A program made the position numbers and the translations under genes. The notes under the pieces are model-generated. The model was not told where the DNA came from and ran no database searches. It worked only from the letters and a program-made list of their open reading frames with translations. Positions 63,766 to 64,000 of a stretch of 64,000 nt of DNA are shown in pieces (within the stretch, counting starts at the first letter, position 1; every line of letters begins with the position of its first letter). Location of the stretch: the NCBI RefSeq assembly GCF_030462475.1, contig NZ_JASMRZ010000003.1, forward strand, positions 211,307-275,306. Reading direction: 5' to 3'. The stretch is from Variovorax sp. CAN15 (lineage in GTDB: Bacteria > Pseudomonadota > Gammaproteobacteria > Burkholderiales > Burkholderiaceae_C).

Positions 63766-64000
63766 ATGCAGCGCATCCAGGTCATCGACTCACACACGGG
63801 CGGCGAGCCCACGCGCCTGGTGATCGGGGGCTTTCCCGACCTGGGCAAGGGCAGCATGGCCGAGCGCCGCGCGCTGCTGGCCGACCAGCACGACAAGTGG
63901 CGCGCCGCCGCCGTGCTGGAGCCGCGCGGCAGCGACGTGGTGGTGGGCGCGCTGCTGTGCGAGCCCGTCTCGCCCGATGCGGCGGCGGGCGTCGTCTTCT
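63766..64000 (+). CDS. 4-hydroxyproline epimerase (5' part only)
   Basis: 78 codons to the window edge. [19 protein letters not shown] is the N-terminus of 4-hydroxyproline 2-epimerase/proline racemase family enzymes, which interconvert trans-4-L- and cis-4-D-hydroxyproline by two Cys bases. The first catalytic Cys lies just beyond the edge and cannot be checked. It starts 28 bases after the binding-protein gene. Confidence 0.88.
   Translation, partial: MQRIQVIDSHTGGEPTRLVIGGFPDLGKGSMAERRALLADQHDKWRAAAVLEPRGSDVVVGALLCEPVSPDAAAGVVF

Overview
The window is a densely coded, very GC-rich bacterial chromosome segment. Several features point to a beta-proteobacterium of the Comamonadaceae, most likely Variovorax or a close relative: orphan Bug/TctC-type binding proteins beside catabolic genes, a SpeD with the short bacterial architecture, a DUF3649-PepSY-DUF3325 iron cluster, the lptD-surA-rsmA and tkt-gap blocks, and GC-rich intergenic repeats. 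This assignment is inference from gene content. No rRNA, tRNA, CRISPR array, IS element or phage gene was seen. No gene-free stretch exceeds 300 bases.

Layout. 1-6.8 kb (minus): an MFS transporter cut by the window edge, coupled to a DUF4132 protein, then a YidB-like protein, an exported M20 peptidase and RsmE. 6.8-13 kb: the cell-wall sugar kinase AmgK diverges from lptD-surA-rsmA, the outer-membrane biogenesis block. 13-14.2 kb (minus): a secreted T1/barnase-type RNase coupled to a barstar-family inhibitor. 14.4-16.7 kb: the malic enzyme maeB. 16.9-25.2 kb (plus): an eight-gene membrane and polyamine cluster (SPFH protein, DUF4178 zinc-ribbon protein, DUF350 protein, membrane spermidine-synthase homologue, Tat/lipoprotein-type flavoprotein, saccharopine-dehydrogenase-like protein, DoxX-like and DUF2269 proteins). 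Its first intergenic gaps are filled with palindromic repeats. 25.3-33.8 kb: a giant alpha-2-macroglobulin and PbpC. 33.9-37.8 kb: a phytase-esterase-like protein, then an iron-linked DUF3649-PepSY-DUF3325 operon behind a Fur-box-like palindrome. 37.8-40.4 kb (minus): an overlapping operon speD-murU-pepP. 40.5-43.6 kb: tkt and gap.

43.7-53.9 kb: two lipoproteins, a YgiN-like monooxygenase, an Nramp transporter, a LysR regulator divergent from a tartrate/D-malate dehydrogenase with a Bug protein, then YciI, pirin, VOC and CYTH-CHAD proteins. 53.9-55.7 kb: a SlyD-like FKBP, then an AT-richer insert with a VapB45/VapC45-like toxin-antitoxin pair. This pair has a LexA-type box over its probable -10, and the toxin appears to start at CTG. 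55.7-61.4 kb: a LysR regulator divergent from an FMN reductase and pirin, then an M20 amidohydrolase, a second Bug protein and a glycine-zipper protein. 61.6-64 kb: the start of a 4-hydroxyproline catabolic operon (deaminase/dehydratase of the DHDPS family, ABC binding protein, hydroxyproline epimerase cut by the window edge).

Themes. Envelope upkeep dominates (LptD, SurA, AmgK/MurU recycling, PbpC with macroglobulin, lipoproteins, the polyamine-membrane cluster), with metabolic and scavenging genes between. The strongest candidates for new biology are the apparently SOS-controlled VapBC45 locus and the SPFH/DUF4178/DUF350/aminopropyltransferase cluster.
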